Shown here: piece by piece, positions 50,025 through 60,117 of the stretch
How positions within the stretch are numbered: position 1 is the first letter of the stretch
Layout of the letters: each line of letters opens with the position of its first letter
NCBI RefSeq assembly: GCF_030824435.1
Contig: NZ_JAVBXS010000100.1
Coordinates: forward strand, 80,597-144,596
DNA length: 64,000 nucleotides
Direction: 5' to 3'
Source: Rheinheimera sp.
GTDB taxonomy: Bacteria; Pseudomonadota; Gammaproteobacteria; Enterobacterales; Alteromonadaceae
Made by a program: the position numbers and the translations under genes
The notes under the pieces: model-generated
Told to the model about the DNA's origin: nothing
What the model saw: the letters and a program-made list of their open reading frames with translations, nothing else
The model's database searches: none

Positions 50025-50041
50025 AATTGGTAAGACCAATT
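50025..50041. promoter_or_regulatory. PdhR operator 1 (perfect)
   Basis: AATTGGTAAGACCAATT is a perfect palindrome equal to the PdhR consensus (ATTGGTNNNACCAAT), 106 bp before the pdhR start. Confidence 0.9.
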
Positions 50042-50143
50042 ATCTAAGTCAGGCCATAAGGTAACAGAAAGCGTAGTTGAAGTAAATTCAACCGCACTGT
50101 TCTGCTGCGCTTTGCAGCCAAATAGCTAGAGTTATAACTCTAA

Positions 50144-50160
50144 ATTGGTAACTTCCAACG
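50144..50160. promoter_or_regulatory. PdhR operator 2 (half-conserved)
   Basis: AATTGGTAACTTCCAAC keeps the left half-site exactly and the right half poorly; 103 bp beyond operator 1. Confidence 0.5.
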
Positions 50161-50171
50161 GGGAAATACAG

Positions 50172-50188
50172 AATTGGTCAGACCATTA
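50172..50188. promoter_or_regulatory. PdhR operator 3 (near-perfect)
   Basis: AATTGGTCAGACCATTA differs from the palindrome only at the outer right edge. Its centre is 28 bp from that of operator 2. Confidence 0.75.
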
Positions 50189-50254
50189 ATGCAGTAACAG
50201 TACATCAGCTGCAACAACAGCAGAACACCGCTGTTGCAACTGATGTGTCAGTGG

Positions 50255-51355
50255 TTAGCCTAAGGCACCACTTAAGGTAAGAATGGCCACTAATGCCAGA
50301 AAAAACAAAATATTACGTTTAGAAAGTTGCACTAAAGAACAACTTTCTGTGCTGCAGTTCAGTAGTTCTTCCGGTAAAGGTTCAGCTGCTTTGGCAATGT
50401 CAGTTAACACCTGACAGGCCTGTGTACTGCTGTCGCCAAGGTAACTGAGCAAAATAGCTGAAGCCCGGGAAAAGTGCCCGACCAGCGCAAACCCCAAACC
50501 AAATAAGCGGGCTGGTAACCAATCGGCCCAGTGACTTAAGTCGCTGGCAACCGCAGTTAAACGTTGTTGCAACACCAGACTGCGGCTGAGTTGTTGAGTG
50601 CGCTCTGACAGTTGTTGTAAATCCTCAGCTGCACTTGTTGTTTGCTCATGCTGTCCCTCAGCAGCAAGGTCAATATCCGCTGCCGTCACTGAAATTTCCG
50701 TATCCGCTTGTGCTGATTGTTGAGTGGCGTCCTGCGTTACTTCCGGCGCAGCCATATCAGCAGCAAAATTCTGTGTTGTATTGGTTTGGGCGCTAGCTTC
50801 ACTCTGTATAACGGCTTCGTTTTCAGTTTCACTACTTATATAAGTGGCAGGTTCAGCCAACAACCGCAAAATGGCATACAACAAAGCACCAAAAGCACCG
50901 AACACAGCAAACCAAAACAATACAGCGGCATAATATTTAAAGTTCAGCCAGACCAGACGCTGGCCATAACTCAGTTGCTGAGCGCTGATTCCGGCATCAG
51001 TTTCAATTTGTTGCATGGCTAAAAACGCGGCTTGCTGATCATCCCGCGCTGCAGCATTCAGATATTGTTTATATAACTGGCGGTAATGCCAACAGCCCAT
51101 ACACAACAACAACACCAGCGTATTCACCAACAAACTGAATAACCAAAAATCGACCAGCAGCATAAACACTGTGATCAACAGTGCCGGTAACAAACACCAG
51201 AGCAATAAACCGGCCTGAGGCCGGGTGATAATGGAAAATGGTGGTTTATCGGCATAATGCAGATAAGGTCTTAAATAACTGACCAGTTGCCATCGAGCGC
51301 TACGCACCGCCAACCGCTCTATTATCAGTGCTATTAACATACTGAGCAAAGTCAC
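50255..51355 (-). CDS. ampE: AmpE-like inner-membrane protein
   Basis: 366 residues, longer than E. coli AmpE (284). Membrane segments: LLSMLIALIIERLAVR at the N-terminus, LLLWCLLPALLITVFMLLVDFWLF, a helix near 145-170 and a C-terminal anchor (NILFFLALVAILTLSGALG). The extra length is a low-complexity Gln/Thr/Glu/Ala stretch at about 175-245 between two membrane parts. AmpE has been proposed as a sensor transducer in beta-lactamase induction; its biochemistry is unclear. It overlaps ampD by ATGA, which fixes the identity. Confidence 0.85.
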   Translation of the reverse strand: MTLLSMLIALIIERLAVRSARWQLVSYLRPYLHYADKPPFSIITRPQAGLLLWCLLPALLITVFMLLVDFWLFSLLVNTLVLLLCMGCWHYRQLYKQYLNAAARDDQQAAFLAMQQIETDAGISAQQLSYGQRLVWLNFKYYAAVLFWFAVFGAFGALLYAILRLLAEPATYISSETENEAVIQSEASAQTNTTQNFAADMAAPEVTQDATQQSAQADTEISVTAADIDLAAEGQHEQTTSAAEDLQQLSERTQQLSRSLVLQQRLTAVASDLSHWADWLPARLFGLGFALVGHFSRASAILLSYLGDSSTQACQVLTDIAKAAEPLPEELLNCSTESCSLVQLSKRNILFFLALVAILTLSGALG

Positions 51356-51927
51356 TTTATTCTCTCCTTATCACAGGTACTAGCCTGCTGCTTATTATCC
51401 AGTGCATGAAAAAAACGCCGCCAGTCAAAGGCCTGACCCGGGTCGGTTTTGCGCCCCGGCGCAATATCGCAGTGACCGACAATATGAGTTGGATGCAGCA
51501 GCGGGTACTGTTGTAATAAATAAAAACTCAATTCGGTCAGCGCCTGATACTGTGCCTCGGTATAAGCCTCATCGTCACAACCTTCCAGTTCAATACCAAT
51601 GGAAAAATCATTACATTTTTCCCGGCCCAGAAACTGGCTGACACCCGCATGCCAGGCACGTTTGCTAAAAGGCACATATTGCCAGATACGACCATCACGG
51701 AAGATGACACAATGGGCCGACACCCGGATGCCTTTGAGCTGTGCAAAATAAGGGTGGGCTTCATAGTCAAGCCGGCCACCAAAAAAGTCATCTATATAAG
51801 GTGTATTGTATTGCCGCGGCGGCAGACTGATATTGTGGATCACCAACAAACTGATATCACGGACATCAGGTCTGTCATCAAAATGTGTGCAGGGTCGGTG
51901 CACCAGCACAGGAGCACTCTGTGGCAC
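51352..51927 (-). CDS. ampD: 1,6-anhydro-N-acetylmuramyl-L-alanine amidase AmpD
   Basis: Cytosolic zinc amidase of cell-wall recycling; cleaves the peptide from anhydroMurNAc and thereby keeps AmpR-controlled beta-lactamase silent. Zinc and catalytic blocks are visible: LLVIHNISLPP, RVSAHCVIFRDG, NDFSIGIELEG and VGHCDIAPGRKTDPG. The frame is open to a TTG at 52035, but that would overlap the divergent gene and add about 45 residues not found in E. coli AmpD (183). The GTG at 51927 gives 191 residues and is my choice; the start is uncertain. First gene of ampDE. Confidence 0.9.
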   Translation of the reverse strand: MPQSAPVLVHRPCTHFDDRPDVRDISLLVIHNISLPPRQYNTPYIDDFFGGRLDYEAHPYFAQLKGIRVSAHCVIFRDGRIWQYVPFSKRAWHAGVSQFLGREKCNDFSIGIELEGCDDEAYTEAQYQALTELSFYLLQQYPLLHPTHIVGHCDIAPGRKTDPGQAFDWRRFFHALDNKQQASTCDKERIK

Positions 51928-52029
51928 GCCGGCTTTTTGTGATGCAGTGGCTGAGGCAGATAAAGGCTTTTGCAATTGTTGATCACGCTGTTTATGCTGT
52001 TGAGCTATTGTCAGCGCGAAAAGAACACA

Positions 52030-52563
52030 ATGCAAGCATCTGATCCCACAGCTAAACTCGGCAAAGGTTTTGCCCTCATCGCCTGGTTATTACTGCTGGC
52101 TGTTATTTATCTGCTGTTTGATGACGCCATTGCCGCCAAGCTCAACCCCAACCAGCAATTAAAAAGCAGTTTAAATGCACAAGGCCAACAACAAGTCACA
52201 CTGTTGCCCAATGCGCAGGGCCATTATGTCGGCACTTTGCAGCTGAACGGTGTTGACGTGGTGTTTTTACTCGACACCGGCGCTACTGTGGTGGCGGTTT
52301 CCACTGCAGTGGCTAAACGCACCGGAATGCAACAAGGCCAACCTTATCAGGTTAGAACGGCAAATGGCGTTACCACAGCCTATCAAAGCCAGATCCATGA
52401 ACTGAAGCTCGGTACCATAGTCCTTAAGGATTTACCTGCCAGCATAGTGCCCAACCTTACTACGACAAAGGGAAGTACTGAGATTTTGCTAGGAATGAGT
52501 GCGCTAAAACATTTAGAATTCGCGCAACAGGCCAATCAACTGCAATTAATTCAAAGAAACTGA
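52030..52563 (+). CDS. Membrane-anchored retropepsin-like aspartic protease (clan AA, TIGR02281-like)
   Basis: 177 residues from ATG 52030 (the frame is open from 51970). One N-terminal membrane helix (FALIAWLLLLAVIYLLF) is followed by a periplasmic retropepsin-like domain. The catalytic motif is VVFLLDTGATVVAVS (DTGA), and the C-terminal ILLGMSALKHLEF is the matching psi-loop block. A single aspartyl motif means it must dimerise to be active. The family occurs next to ampD or nadC in related bacteria; substrates are unknown. nadC starts 3 bp after its stop, so they are likely cotranscribed. Confidence 0.85.
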   Translation: MQASDPTAKLGKGFALIAWLLLLAVIYLLFDDAIAAKLNPNQQLKSSLNAQGQQQVTLLPNAQGHYVGTLQLNGVDVVFLLDTGATVVAVSTAVAKRTGMQQGQPYQVRTANGVTTAYQSQIHELKLGTIVLKDLPASIVPNLTTTKGSTEILLGMSALKHLEFAQQANQLQLIQRN

Positions 52564-53463
<900 letters not shown>

Positions 53464-53940
53464 TCTTCTTTTTACAGTTCGGCGTCAACAGACGCCGACC
53501 GCCTCTCCCGCCTTCAGGCAAATTTTCAGTTTTTTCCTCTTATAACAGCTAGATTCAATGGGTAACAACGATAAAACCTGCTGAAATCTGTGTTTTAAAG
53601 CCTGTTAACAACTTGTTTGCTTTATTTGCAACCTGCGTTTCAGGATGCAAGCTTGGCAAATGAAGTAACCAAATAAGGAACTAAAGATCAATTACCTTTA
53701 AAAACAGATAGATAAAACTGACTGGCACAACACTTGCTTTACAGGCAAAGATCAAACCAATTTGCGTTACCCCCCGAGTCAGATCGCTGCAAATACAATA
53801 ATTTATTTTTAATATTCATACACTTAAGCTTGTAAAAAATAAATATTTACAAATATGCATTTTTTTCTTGCGTAACGCGCAAAAATGTCCAGAATAGAAA
53901 TCAACCCCCCGGGTTAATCAATTACTAATGGAGAAGTACT
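53464..53940. other. 477-bp gap before pilA: promoter and long leader
   Basis: Non-coding, strongly AT-rich from 53790 on. Holds a CGGCGTC/GACGCCG stem just after nadC (53480-53497), the sigma-54 promoter at 53723 and a leader of about 190 nt with small hairpins (TTGCG-TAACG-CGCAA near 53870, AACCCCCCGGGTT near 53904). Confidence 0.7.
53723..53738 (+). promoter_or_regulatory. Sigma-54 promoter of pilA
   Basis: TGGCACAACACTTGCT matches the -24/-12 consensus TGGCAC-N5-TTGCW exactly. pilA transcription by RpoN with PilS/PilR is established in pseudomonads. Here the site is about 200 bp before the start codon, farther than usual. Confidence 0.75.
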
Positions 53941-54339
53941 ATGAAACGTAACCAAGGTTTTACATTAATTGAACTGATGATTGTAGTTGCAATCATCGGT
54001 ATTCTGGCTGCAGTGGCGCTGCCAGCTTATTCAAATTACCAGGCTCGTTCTAAGATGACTGCTGGTCTGCAGGAAATTTCTGCTGGCAAAACTTTGTTTG
54101 AAGAAGTGATCAACCGCGGTGGTACACCAACGCTGGCCCTGATTGGCTTACAGGGTACAACGCAAAACTGTACTATCACTGTTGGTGCTGACAACATTGT
54201 GTGTGCAATGTTAAACGCACCTACTCAGATTGCATCAGCAACTCTGACCTGGACACGTGACGGCACTACAGGCGTTTGGACTTGTGCTTCTGCAGGTGCT
54301 ACAGATCCTGAATTAGCTCCAGCATCTTGCCCGCAATAA
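53941..54339 (+). CDS. pilA: Type IV major pilin PilA
   Basis: 132 residues with a class IVa prepilin leader: MKRNQG cleaved before [20 protein letters not shown], which gives Phe1 and Glu5 of the mature pilin and the N-terminal polymerisation helix. The globular part has four Cys (NCTI, VCAM, WTCAS, SCPQ), with the last pair fitting the C-terminal disulfide loop. GGAG precedes the ATG. PilD in the same cluster should process it. Followed by a strong terminator, so it is transcribed apart from pilBCD. Confidence 0.96.
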   Translation: MKRNQGFTLIELMIVVAIIGILAAVALPAYSNYQARSKMTAGLQEISAGKTLFEEVINRGGTPTLALIGLQGTTQNCTITVGADNIVCAMLNAPTQIASATLTWTRDGTTGVWTCASAGATDPELAPASCPQ

Positions 54340-54352
54340 TAAGTTAAATAGT

Positions 54353-54388
54353 TAAAAAAGCTCTCCTGACGGAGAGCTTTTTATTTTA
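54353..54388 (+). terminator. Terminator of pilA
   Basis: AAAGCTCTCCTGACGGAGAGCTTT is followed by a T-rich tract, about 20 bp after the pilA stop. Confidence 0.9.
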
Positions 54389-54501
54389 TCGCATTTTGCT
54401 TTTCAGCAAGCTGCACTTAACAGTTGAATTCTTTCCCCTCGCTGTCATAATCAAAATGCTAATTTTCTTATTATTATCTGACAGATGGATGTATTGTCGT
54501 T

Positions 54502-56190
54502 ATGGCTTTTAACCTGCAATCAATTCTTCTTCGCCGTCTGGGCCAATCCGGCCTGATTGATGCGGGCCATTGCACTAAAGTTGCAGCCGAAAAAAATAAT
54601 CAGTATCAAACCGCTGCCGACTTTTTAATTGGTGAAAAACTCATTACGCCTCAAGCCCTGGCCATAGCAGCTGGTGGTTTTACTATGCACAGTGTGCTGG
54701 ATTTGGATTATTACGATCTGGACTATGTGCCCGAGCAGGAACGTAATGAAAAACTGATCCGTAAACACCATGTGTTGCCTGTATTTAAACGTGGCCGTAC
54801 CTTATTCCTTGCCGTGGTAGACCCCACAGATATGCAGCCGGTGGAAGATTTTGAATTCAGCACTGGCCTGCGGGTCGAAGTGGTGGTGGTTGAATTTGAC
54901 AAACTGCATAAACTGATAGACCGGGTATTTGATCAAAAAGCCAGTGACAGTTTTTCCAATACTGACTGGGATTTAGGTGAGCTAGGCCTTGCCGAAATTG
55001 ATGATGATGACAATCCCAATGAAGCTGAAGACGGCCCTATTATTACTTTTATTAATAAGATGCTGCATGACGCTATCCGCAAAGGTGCTTCAGATTTGCA
55101 CTTTGAGCCTTATGAAAAAAGTTATCGGATTCGTTTTCGTATCGACGGTATTTTGCATGAAGTTGCCTCTCCGCCTGTGGCCTTGTCGAGCCGCTTGTCA
55201 GCCCGGTTAAAAGTCATGTCACGGCTGGATATTGCGGAAAAACGGGTGCCGCAGGATGGCCGTATTAAGCTCAAACTGTCACAGAAAAAGTCGATTGATT
55301 TTCGGGTTAGCAGCCTGCCCACACTCTGGGGCGAAAAAATAGTAATGCGGATTTTAGATTCCGACAGCGCTATGTTGGGTATTGATATTCTGGGTTATGA
55401 AGAACAGCAGAAAAAACTGTATTTATCAGCGCTAGAACAGCCACAGGGTATGATTCTGGTGACAGGCCCAACAGGCAGCGGTAAAACGGTGTCGCTTTAT
55501 ACTGGCCTGAACATTCTGAATACTGAAGAAACCAATATCTCCACCGCCGAAGATCCGGTGGAAATTAACTTACCCGGTATCAATCAGGTGCAGGTGAACC
55601 CTAAAGCGGGTTTAACCTTCCCTATGGCATTAAAATCTTTTTTACGGCAAGACCCGGATGTCATCATGGTGGGTGAAATCCGCGATCTGGAAACCGCTGA
55701 AATTGCCATTAAAGCAGCACAAACAGGCCACCTGGTATTAAGCACCCTGCACACCAACTCTGCACCTGAAACCCTCACCCGTTTATTAAATATGGGTGTG
55801 CCGGCTTATAACGTCGCCAGTTCTGTCAGTTTAATTATTGCGCAGCGTCTGGCTCGTCGTTTATGTAACCATTGCAAGGCACCAGAAACCTTACCGGAAG
55901 AAGAGTTGTTACGGCAGGGTTTTACTGCCGCCCAACTGCCCGGCATTAAATTATGCAAACCTGTTGGCTGTGAATATTGCACCGGAGGTTACAAAGGTCG
56001 GGTTGGTATTTATGAAGTGATGCCAATATCGCCTGCCATTGCCGAAAAAATTATGCATGGTGGTAATTCACTGGAAATTGCTAAACAAGCGCAGCTTGAA
56101 GGCATTAATAACTTACGACAATCGGGTTTACTCAAAGCAGCTGCCGGTTTAACCAGCCTCACTGAAATTAACCGGGTAACCAACGCTTAA
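54502..56190 (+). CDS. pilB: Type IV pilus extension ATPase PilB
   Basis: 562 residues. N-terminal MshE/GSPII_E domain (about 1-150), then the secretion ATPase with [21 protein letters not shown], Walker [13 protein letters not shown], Asp box STAEDPVEI, Walker [14 protein letters not shown], and His box [17 protein letters not shown] tetracysteine zinc site (CNHC ... CEYC) is near the C-terminus. Powers pilin assembly from the cytoplasmic face. No strong ribosome-binding site was seen before the ATG. Confidence 0.97.
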   Translation: MAFNLQSILLRRLGQSGLIDAGHCTKVAAEKNNQYQTAADFLIGEKLITPQALAIAAGGFTMHSVLDLDYYDLDYVPEQERNEKLIRKHHVLPVFKRGRTLFLAVVDPTDMQPVEDFEFSTGLRVEVVVVEFDKLHKLIDRVFDQKASDSFSNTDWDLGELGLAEIDDDDNPNEAEDGPIITFINKMLHDAIRKGASDLHFEPYEKSYRIRFRIDGILHEVASPPVALSSRLSARLKVMSRLDIAEKRVPQDGRIKLKLSQKKSIDFRVSSLPTLWGEKIVMRILDSDSAMLGIDILGYEEQQKKLYLSALEQPQGMILVTGPTGSGKTVSLYTGLNILNTEETNISTAEDPVEINLPGINQVQVNPKAGLTFPMALKSFLRQDPDVIMVGEIRDLETAEIAIKAAQTGHLVLSTLHTNSAPETLTRLLNMGVPAYNVASSVSLIIAQRLARRLCNHCKAPETLPEEELLRQGFTAAQLPGIKLCKPVGCEYCTGGYKGRVGIYEVMPISPAIAEKIMHGGNSLEIAKQAQLEGINNLRQSGLLKAAAGLTSLTEINRVTNA

Positions 56191-56234
56191 CTTTAATAAC
56201 AGCGAAGTTTTTTTGCTGGACAAGGGACATCGTC

Positions 56235-57461
56235 ATGGCTCCACAACCAAAAATAAAAGAGCAGGATAATTACGCCTGGAAAGGGGTAAACCGCAGAGGC
56301 AAAAAGGCCGACGGTGAAATCCGCGCCAACTCTATTAATGAAGCCAAGGCGTTATTGCGCCAGCAGGGCATCACCCCTTCGATAGTGACCAAAAAGCGGA
56401 AAAGTTTATTGGGTGGTGATGCCAAAATTACCGCCGCCGATGTGGCAGTGCTGACCCGGCAAATTGCCACTATGCTAACGGCCGGTGTCCCTCTGGTTCA
56501 GTCAATCGACTTAATCAGCAGCGGTGCTGAGAAAAAATCTTTACGCAATCTGATGCAGAAAATATCTCTGAAAGTCCAAAGTGGTATTCCATTGTCAGAA
56601 GTGCTCAGAGAGCACCCTAAATACTTTGATGAACTGTATTGTGATCTGGTGAAGTCCGGCGAGCAGTCCGGTGCTTTAGACCGCATCTTTGACCGGGTTG
56701 CCACTTACAAAGAAAAAGCCGAAGCGCTGAAATCAAAAATTAAAAAAGCCATGTTTTACCCTATCGCCGTTATGGTGGTAGCACTGGTGGTAACCTCCAT
56801 TTTGCTGATTTTTGTGGTGCCTTCTTTTGCAGAAATTTTTGCCGGTTTTGGTGCTGAACTGCCGGCATTTACCTTGTTTGTGCTTGGTATTTCAGAATGG
56901 ATGCAAAGTTATTGGTGGGTGGTACTTGCTGCCATCATTCTTGGTTTGTTTTTATTTAAAAAGGCTTACAACAATAACCTGCAGTTTAAAACCGCCACCG
57001 ACGCTATGGCTTTAAAGCTGCCGGTAATGGGCATGATTATTAATAAAGCCGCTGTTGCCCGTTATGCCCGGACTTTATCCACCACTTTTGCTGCCGGTGT
57101 ACCTTTGATTGAGGCGCTGGAATCAGCGGCTGGCGCTGCAGGCAACGAAATTTATAAAAATGCCATAATGGAAGTACGGGCTGATGTATCGGCAGGTGGC
57201 CAGATGTTCAGTTCAATGAAAACCACCAACAGGTTCCCTGAAATGGTGATCCAAATGGTATCTATCGGCGAAGAGTCCGGTGCCCTCGATGATATGCTGG
57301 CCCGGGTGGCCAATATTTACGAACAGGAAGTAGACGACGCCGTTGATGGTCTGACCGCACTGTTAGAACCGATGATTATGGCGGTGCTGGGTGTCATTAT
57401 CGGTGGCCTGATAGTCGCCATGTATTTACCTATCTTCCAGTTAGGTTCGGTGATCAAATGA
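56235..57461 (+). CDS. pilC: Type IV pilus inner-membrane platform protein PilC
   Basis: 408 residues, a GspF-type protein with two homologous cytoplasmic helical domains. The first has LTRQIATMLTAGVPLVQSIDLI and SGEQSGALDRIF; the second YARTLSTTFAAGVPLIEALE and IGEESGALDDMLARVA. Each is followed by membrane helices (YPIAVMVVALVVTSILLIFVV; MIMAVLGVIIGGLIVAMYLPIF). It couples PilB motion to pilin insertion. 44 bp after pilB; overlaps pilD by ATGA. Confidence 0.97.
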   Translation: MAPQPKIKEQDNYAWKGVNRRGKKADGEIRANSINEAKALLRQQGITPSIVTKKRKSLLGGDAKITAADVAVLTRQIATMLTAGVPLVQSIDLISSGAEKKSLRNLMQKISLKVQSGIPLSEVLREHPKYFDELYCDLVKSGEQSGALDRIFDRVATYKEKAEALKSKIKKAMFYPIAVMVVALVVTSILLIFVVPSFAEIFAGFGAELPAFTLFVLGISEWMQSYWWVVLAAIILGLFLFKKAYNNNLQFKTATDAMALKLPVMGMIINKAAVARYARTLSTTFAAGVPLIEALESAAGAAGNEIYKNAIMEVRADVSAGGQMFSSMKTTNRFPEMVIQMVSIGEESGALDDMLARVANIYEQEVDDAVDGLTALLEPMIMAVLGVIIGGLIVAMYLPIFQLGSVIK

Positions 57462-58348
57462 TGTCGTCAGTTGCCGAAACCGCGCTGTTTTTTCAGCAAT
57501 CGCCGTACTGGTTTGCCGCAGTGGTGTTTTTGTTCAGCCTTTGTGTCGGCAGTTTTTTAAATGTGGTGGTGTATCGTTTACCGCTGATGATGGAAAAAAG
57601 CTGGCAACAGGAGTATCAGGAGTATTTCTCTCCGGATCTGGAACCAGCTAACGCACCGGTGTTTAACCTGGCCGTGCCCCGTTCAGCGTGCCCGCACTGC
57701 AAACACCAGTTGTCAGCTTTGGATAATATTCCGCTTTTGAGTTACCTGCTGCTGCAAGGTAAATGCCGTTATTGTAAAGCACCGGTAAGCTTGAGATACC
57801 CGCTGCTGGAACTTGCCACCGCACTGCTATCTGCGGTCGTCGCCTGGCAATTTGGTGCTACAGCAACCGGCTTGTTGTATCTGGGGGTGACCTGGGCTTT
57901 GCTGGCGTTGACTTTTATTGACATAGATAAAATGCTGCTGCCAGATCAAATCACTTTGCCGTTATTGTGGTTGGCCCTGGTTGCAGCTGTTGCTGGTTTT
58001 AGCAAAGTGGACGCAGCAACGGCCATTACAGGGGCGGCCTTTGGTTATCTGGCGCTCTGGTCTGTCTATTGGTTATTTAAGCTGTTAACCGGTAAAGAAG
58101 GTATGGGTTATGGCGACTTTAAACTGCTGGCGGTATTTGGCGCTTTGCTTGGCTGGCAACAGCTGCCGCTGATTATTCTGTTGTCGTCTTTTGTCGGTGC
58201 AGTGATTGGCTCTGTGTTATTGGCAATGCAAGGTAAAGACAAAAATAACGCTATCCCTTTTGGTCCTTATATTGCTGCCGCCGGCTGGATTGCCATGTTG
58301 TGGGGTGAACAAATCACTGCAGCTTATTTATCGATGATCCAGCTGTAA
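57458..58348 (+). CDS. pilD: Prepilin peptidase/N-methyltransferase PilD
   Basis: 296 residues. Inner-membrane aspartic protease that removes prepilin leaders and methylates the new N-terminus. SLCVGSFLNVVVYRLP at the N-terminus, two zinc CxxC pairs (CPHC, CRYC) in the cytoplasmic loop, and catalytic Asp residues in TFIDIDKMLLPD and GMGYGDFKLLA are all present. Would also serve type II secretion pseudopilins if present elsewhere. Overlaps pilC by 4 bp; coaE starts 8 bp after its stop. Confidence 0.97.
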   Translation: MMSSVAETALFFQQSPYWFAAVVFLFSLCVGSFLNVVVYRLPLMMEKSWQQEYQEYFSPDLEPANAPVFNLAVPRSACPHCKHQLSALDNIPLLSYLLLQGKCRYCKAPVSLRYPLLELATALLSAVVAWQFGATATGLLYLGVTWALLALTFIDIDKMLLPDQITLPLLWLALVAAVAGFSKVDAATAITGAAFGYLALWSVYWLFKLLTGKEGMGYGDFKLLAVFGALLGWQQLPLIILLSSFVGAVIGSVLLAMQGKDKNNAIPFGPYIAAAGWIAMLWGEQITAAYLSMIQL

Positions 58349-58356
58349 TAACATTG

Positions 58357-58980
58357 ATGAGCAACTTTATTGTTGGACTGACAGGCGGCATTGGCAGCGG
58401 TAAAACCACTGTTGCCAACCAGTTTGCAACTTTGGGTGTGCAGCTGGTTGATGCCGATGTTGTGGCCCGTGAGGTGGTAGCGCCTGGCACTGCAGCTCTT
58501 AATGTTATCAGCAGCCATTTTGGCACCGGTATCTTGCTGGCCGACGGCAGCCTGAACCGTGCTTTGCTCAGGAAAAAAGTCTTTAGCAACCCAAGCGACA
58601 AACAATGGCTGAATCAGCTGCTGCATCCGCTTATCCGCGAGCAAATGTTACAACAACTGGCTGCAGCAACTTCACCTTATGTACTGCTGGTTGCCCCCCT
58701 CTTGCTGGAAAACGGTTTGCAGACTTTGGTTGATCAGCTATTGGTGGTAGATGTCAGCCCGGAAACCCAACTACAACGTACCACTGAGCGTGACAAAGTG
58801 CCGGCCAGTCAGGTTGAGGCCATTATGGCGTCGCAGTGTTCACGTGAACAAAGGCATGCTGCTGCAACCCAGCTGCTGGACAATGATTTACCACTGCAGA
58901 GCCTGCCGGAAAGAGTGGCAGCCCTGCATCAAATATATTCGGCGCTGGCGGCAGAAAAACTAGCCAAATCGCCAACTTAA
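58357..58980 (+). CDS. coaE: Dephospho-CoA kinase
   Basis: 207 residues from ATG 58357 (a TTG at 58354 is in frame). Phosphorylates dephospho-CoA in the last step of coenzyme A synthesis. P-loop GLTGGIGSGKTTVANQFA, then LVDADVVAREVVAPGTAAL with the conserved Asp, and LLVAPLLLENGLQ. Last gene closely linked to pilBCD; zapD and yacG follow as in E. coli. Confidence 0.96.
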   Translation: MSNFIVGLTGGIGSGKTTVANQFATLGVQLVDADVVAREVVAPGTAALNVISSHFGTGILLADGSLNRALLRKKVFSNPSDKQWLNQLLHPLIREQMLQQLAAATSPYVLLVAPLLLENGLQTLVDQLLVVDVSPETQLQRTTERDKVPASQVEAIMASQCSREQRHAAATQLLDNDLPLQSLPERVAALHQIYSALAAEKLAKSPT

Positions 58981-59042
58981 GGTTATGTTAACTGTCGGGT
59001 GCAGCTGCAACCCACTGGCTTTTTTTGGGGTGCATCTCTGGC

Positions 59043-59789
59043 ATGGCAGAATTGATCTACGAACATCCACTCAGCGAAAAAGTCAGAACCTATCTGCGTG
59101 TCGAATATTTATTTAATCAGGTGAATAATCAGCTGGCTTTGGCCAACGAATCACAACAACTCGGCTTTTTTACCTCACTTTTTGCTTTGATTGAAGTCCT
59201 GGACAGAAATGATATCCGTCCTGATCTGATCAAAGATGTGGAACGATGTGAAAGTGCGCTGGTTGGCTGGTCGCGTCACCCCTCAATCTCCGACGACAGC
59301 CTGCAATTGATGTTGCAACAGGCGGTCCGGCTGCAAAGTGAACTGATTCGTGGCGCCAAATTTGCTAATGTACTTAAAGAAGACAAATTTTTAGGACCAT
59401 TGCGCCAAAGGTTTTTTATCCCTGGCGGCACCTGCTATTTTGACTTACCCCAATTGCAGTACTGGTATACCCAGCCGCTCGACACCAGACAAAAAGCGGC
59501 ACAAGACTGGATTGCACAGTTGCAGCTGGTGGAAAGAGCCATCAGATTTGTGCTGACTTTTATCCGTGAACGCGGCAAGTTTCAAGCTGTTGTGGCAGAA
59601 AATGGTTATTACCAGAGCAATACCGAACAGTTTGAATTGTTAAGGTTAAAGTATCCGCTGGACTATTGTTGTTATCCCACCATCAGCGGTAACAAATACC
59701 GTTATGCCATTCGTTTTATGCAGCTTTGTGATACTCAGGGCCGCGCTACCTCAGATAAAAATATTGCGTTTGAACTGGCTTGCTGCTGA
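59043..59789 (+). CDS. zapD: Cell division protein ZapD
   Basis: 248 residues from ATG 59043, giving MAELIYEHPLSEKVRTYLR as in ZapD proteins (E. coli 247). ZapD cross-links FtsZ filaments at the division ring. An alpha-helical N-terminal part and a beta-rich C-terminal part (FFIPGGTCYFDLPQLQYW, then YPTISGNKYRYAIRFM) are typical. Lies between coaE and yacG. Confidence 0.95.
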   Translation: MAELIYEHPLSEKVRTYLRVEYLFNQVNNQLALANESQQLGFFTSLFALIEVLDRNDIRPDLIKDVERCESALVGWSRHPSISDDSLQLMLQQAVRLQSELIRGAKFANVLKEDKFLGPLRQRFFIPGGTCYFDLPQLQYWYTQPLDTRQKAAQDWIAQLQLVERAIRFVLTFIRERGKFQAVVAENGYYQSNTEQFELLRLKYPLDYCCYPTISGNKYRYAIRFMQLCDTQGRATSDKNIAFELACC

Positions 59790-59833
59790 CTGAGGTATAA
59801 TGCGGCTTTTGGTATCAGCACGCAGGAATTGTT

Positions 59834-60070
59834 ATGTCAGAGCTCAAAGTACAGTGCCCAACTTGTCAGATAGAAGTGCTGTGGGGTCCACAATCGCCGT
59901 TCCGGCCTTTTTGCAGCGACCGCTGCCGTTTGATTGATTTGGGTGAATGGGCCAGTGAAAGCCGCCGTATCGCCGATAAACAGCCAATAGAAGCAGGATT
60001 GGGCGATGCCGATCTGATGGCACTGGAAGACGAGCTGATGCAACAGGAAAATAAGTTCTTTCAGGAATAA
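59834..60070 (+). CDS. yacG: DNA gyrase inhibitor YacG
   Basis: 78 residues. Zinc-binding protein with Cys8, Cys11, Cys27 and Cys31 in CPTC ... [14 protein letters not shown], the family hallmark. E. coli YacG binds GyrB and inhibits gyrase. Follows zapD by 44 bp, and ends at a terminator shared with the convergent mutT. Confidence 0.95.
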   Translation: MSELKVQCPTCQIEVLWGPQSPFRPFCSDRCRLIDLGEWASESRRIADKQPIEAGLGDADLMALEDELMQQENKFFQE

Positions 60071-60087
60071 CACAACAATTACAACAA

Positions 60088-60117
60088 ACAAAACCCGGTT
60101 TAGACCGGGTTTTGTTT
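60088..60117. terminator. Bidirectional terminator between yacG and mutT
   Basis: AAACCCGGTTTAGACCGGGTTT between the convergent yacG and mutT stops, flanked by A- and T-rich tracts. Confidence 0.85.

Larger units (their letters stand above)
49920..50254. other. 335-bp control region upstream of pdhR
   Basis: Non-coding. Contains three PdhR-type operators and, near 50214-50240, a CAACAGC/GCTGTTG stem that may mark the ampE 3' end. No T tract is seen there. Confidence 0.7.
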
